NCBI GenBank assembly: GCA_003486645.1
Contig: DNGI01000306.1
Span: 14,136 to 19,764, forward strand
DNA length: 5,629 nucleotides
Reading direction: 5' to 3'
Origin: Cyanobacteria bacterium UBA11370
GTDB lineage: Bacteria > Cyanobacteriota > Cyanobacteriia > Cyanobacteriales > Coleofasciculaceae
In this document: positions 4,487 through 5,629 of the stretch, in pieces
Layout: every line of letters starts with the position of its first letter
Numbering within the stretch: position 1 is the stretch's first letter
Program-made: the position numbers and the translations under genes
The notes under the pieces: model-generated
What the model was told of the DNA's origin: nothing
Databases searched by the model: none
Seen by the model: only the letters and a program-made list of their open reading frames with translations

Positions 4487-5488
4487 ATGAATACAAACGA
4501 CCGTCTAATAGCCCAAAACTCGCATATTCGGGTACTTTGTTTAGTTCCTGGTGGAATCGGCGACCAAATCTTGTTCTTTCCCACCCTTGATGATCTGCAA
4601 GCGCATTACCCCCAAGCCGAGATTGATGTCATTGTAGAACCACGAGCGAAGGGGGCGTATCGGGTTTGTAAGTCGGTGAATGAAGTTTTAACCTTTGATT
4701 ACAAAGACCGCAATGGTTTAGCCGATTTTGGGAACCTACTAGGAATCGTGCGCGATCGCGAATATGATGTTGCCTTAACATTAGGGCAACGGTGGTCAGT
4801 CGGACTGCTCCTGTGGATGACAGGCATCCCCCTTCGTATCGGTTACACTGCCAAGACTGGAACATGGTTTTTCACCAACTCCGTCCCTCTAAAAACTGAG
4901 CAGTACGCTGCCCATATGTACCACGATCTATTAAAAGGGTTGGGGATTAATTCCCCTTGTCCAGAATTAGCCGTGAGTGTTCCTAAACCCGATCTTCAGT
5001 GGGCGGACAGTGAACAACAACGGCTAGGTACAACCGAAAGTGGCTACATTCTAATTCATGGGGGTTCTAGCAAACTGGCTCAAGCCAAAGGTATTGACAA
5101 AATCTACCCCATTGACAAATGGCAGAAAATTATTGAAGACATTCAACAAAAACAACCTAATCTGCCCATCGTCATGTTACAAGGGCCAGAAGATGTTCAA
5201 TTAGTGAGTGCCATTCGGCAAATCTTCCCGGATTTGAAAGTTACTTCACCCTCAGATATCGGGAAGTTAGCCGCTATGATTGCAGGTGCAAATTTAATGC
5301 TTTGTACCGATAGTGCGCCCATGCACCTCGCCGTAGCCGTTGGGACTTATACCATTGCCCTGTTTGGTCCAACAGAGGCGAAAAAACTACTCCCTCCTGG
5401 AGAGCGTTACATTGGCATTCAGTCTCCCACGGGTAAGATTTCTGATATTAAACCCGAAGACGTGCTAAAGCAAGTGTGGCGTGGCTAG
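4487..5488 (+). CDS. Glycosyltransferase family 9 protein (ADP-heptose:LPS heptosyltransferase-like)
   Basis: The product is 333 residues, typical of GT9. The fold is two Rossmann domains (GT-B). The N-terminal half holds the acceptor-side loop GGIGD at 22-26, followed by 'FFPTLDDLQAHYPQAEIDVIV' type residues (31-50). The C-terminal half has IHGGSS at 190-195, then the GT9 signature: DSAPMHLAVAVGT at 275-287 and LFGPT at 292-296. WaaF/WaaC relatives transfer heptose from ADP-heptose in LPS-core synthesis on the inner face of the plasma membrane. Many cyanobacteria lack a classical heptose core, so the donor and acceptor here are uncertain; a role in LPS or another surface glycan is inferred. 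The frame is open to a TTG at 4472, but ATG 4487 is preferred; neither has a clear Shine-Dalgarno. It is transcribed away from the minus-strand gene ending at 4253, across a 233-bp divergent gap. Confidence 0.9.
   Translation: MNTNDRLIAQNSHIRVLCLVPGGIGDQILFFPTLDDLQAHYPQAEIDVIVEPRAKGAYRVCKSVNEVLTFDYKDRNGLADFGNLLGIVRDREYDVALTLGQRWSVGLLLWMTGIPLRIGYTAKTGTWFFTNSVPLKTEQYAAHMYHDLLKGLGINSPCPELAVSVPKPDLQWADSEQQRLGTTESGYILIHGGSSKLAQAKGIDKIYPIDKWQKIIEDIQQKQPNLPIVMLQGPEDVQLVSAIRQIFPDLKVTSPSDIGKLAAMIAGANLMLCTDSAPMHLAVAVGTYTIALFGPTEAKKLLPPGERYIGIQSPTGKISDIKPEDVLKQVWRG
4752..4759. repeat. HIP1 octamer GCGATCGC
   Basis: A second copy of the cyanobacterial HIP1 palindrome lies inside the glycosyltransferase gene, in the codons for VRDRE (residues 88-92). 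Confidence 0.85.
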
Positions 5489-5497
5489 TGCAGCAGT

Positions 5498-5528
5498 GGG
5501 GGTGAGGGGGTGAGGGGGTGAGGGAGGG
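5498..5528 (+). repeat. G-rich octamer tandem repeat (GGGGGTGA x3), G-quadruplex motif
   Basis: GGGGGTGA occurs at 5498, 5506 and 5514, followed by GGGAGGG to 5528. There are five runs of at least three G with loops of 3 nt or less, a canonical G-quadruplex pattern on the plus strand. The array begins 9 nt after the glycosyltransferase stop. Its unit differs from the heptamer after xseB, but its position and G-strand orientation relative to the gene are the same. Confidence 0.9.
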
Positions 5529-5563
5529 AATTTTAAGTTGTGGGTTGGTTCATTTATCAATAG

Positions 5564-5629
5564 ACCTCTGGTGAAAAAGAATCTCAAACCCTTATCCTGT
5601 CTAAGTGAAAACCTAATTTCTGGAGAGGT
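5564..5629. mobile_element. Possible small inverted-repeat element (MITE-like), cut by the right edge
   Basis: ACCTCT at 5564-5569 is matched by AGAGGT at 5624-5629, the last bases of the window. Extending inward, 10 of 13 positions pair (a 3-bp mismatch, then GAAA). The outer arm would continue left into TCAATAG (5557-5563), and the right partner would lie beyond the edge. About 54 bp lie between the 6-bp arms, too short to code. This could be a MITE, an insertion-sequence end, or simply a hairpin. Confidence 0.35.

Noticed and set aside
4629..4865. 78-codon minus-strand frame
   Set aside because: It is antisense to the well-supported glycosyltransferase gene and has no domain pattern.

Overview
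The window looks like chromosomal DNA of a cyanobacterium, probably a filamentous one. The support is two HIP1 octamers (GCGATCGC at 3860 and 4752), an XseB of cyanobacterial type, a PEP-CTERM 'choice-of-anchor A' exoprotein, and short G-rich tandem repeats of the kind common between genes in filamentous cyanobacteria. No rRNA, tRNA, CRISPR array or transposase gene was seen.

Layout, left to right. (1) 1-1475, minus strand: the first 491 codons of a large gene whose 3' part lies beyond the left edge. It encodes a RiPP azoline-forming cyclodehydratase: an N-terminal leader-peptide-binding (RRE-like) domain, a ThiF/E1-like middle with two CxxC pairs, and the start of a YcaO domain with its ATP-binding motif. 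Because it has no stop inside the window it is easily missed as an ORF. Its own candidate promoter lies at 1504-1533, with a perfect dyad between -35 and -10. (2) 1644-1676: a strong hairpin that probably terminates the next gene and separates it from the YcaO gene. (3) 1752-2738, minus: a secreted choice-of-anchor A protein with signal peptide and PEP-CTERM tail. (4) 2739-3318: a long non-coding stretch with several palindromes, three 11-bp-phased direct repeats, a sigma70-like promoter and a 9-bp minisatellite. (5) 3319-3576, plus: xseB, exonuclease VII small subunit, without xseA beside it. (6) 3581-3613: a G-rich heptamer repeat. (7) 3642-4253, minus: an unrecognised protein made of two copies of one domain of about 75-85 residues. 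(8) 4487-5488, plus: a family 9 glycosyltransferase, followed by another G-rich tandem repeat and, at the right edge, what may be the start of a small inverted-repeat element.

The genes do not form one operon. Strands alternate (- - + - +), and most genes have their own promoter or terminator signals. The YcaO gene is the probable edge of a natural-product (TOMM/RiPP) locus extending left of the window; precursor peptide, dehydrogenase and protease genes are not visible here. The PEP-CTERM protein and the glycosyltransferase both point to cell-surface or exopolysaccharide functions, but nothing in the sequence links them directly.
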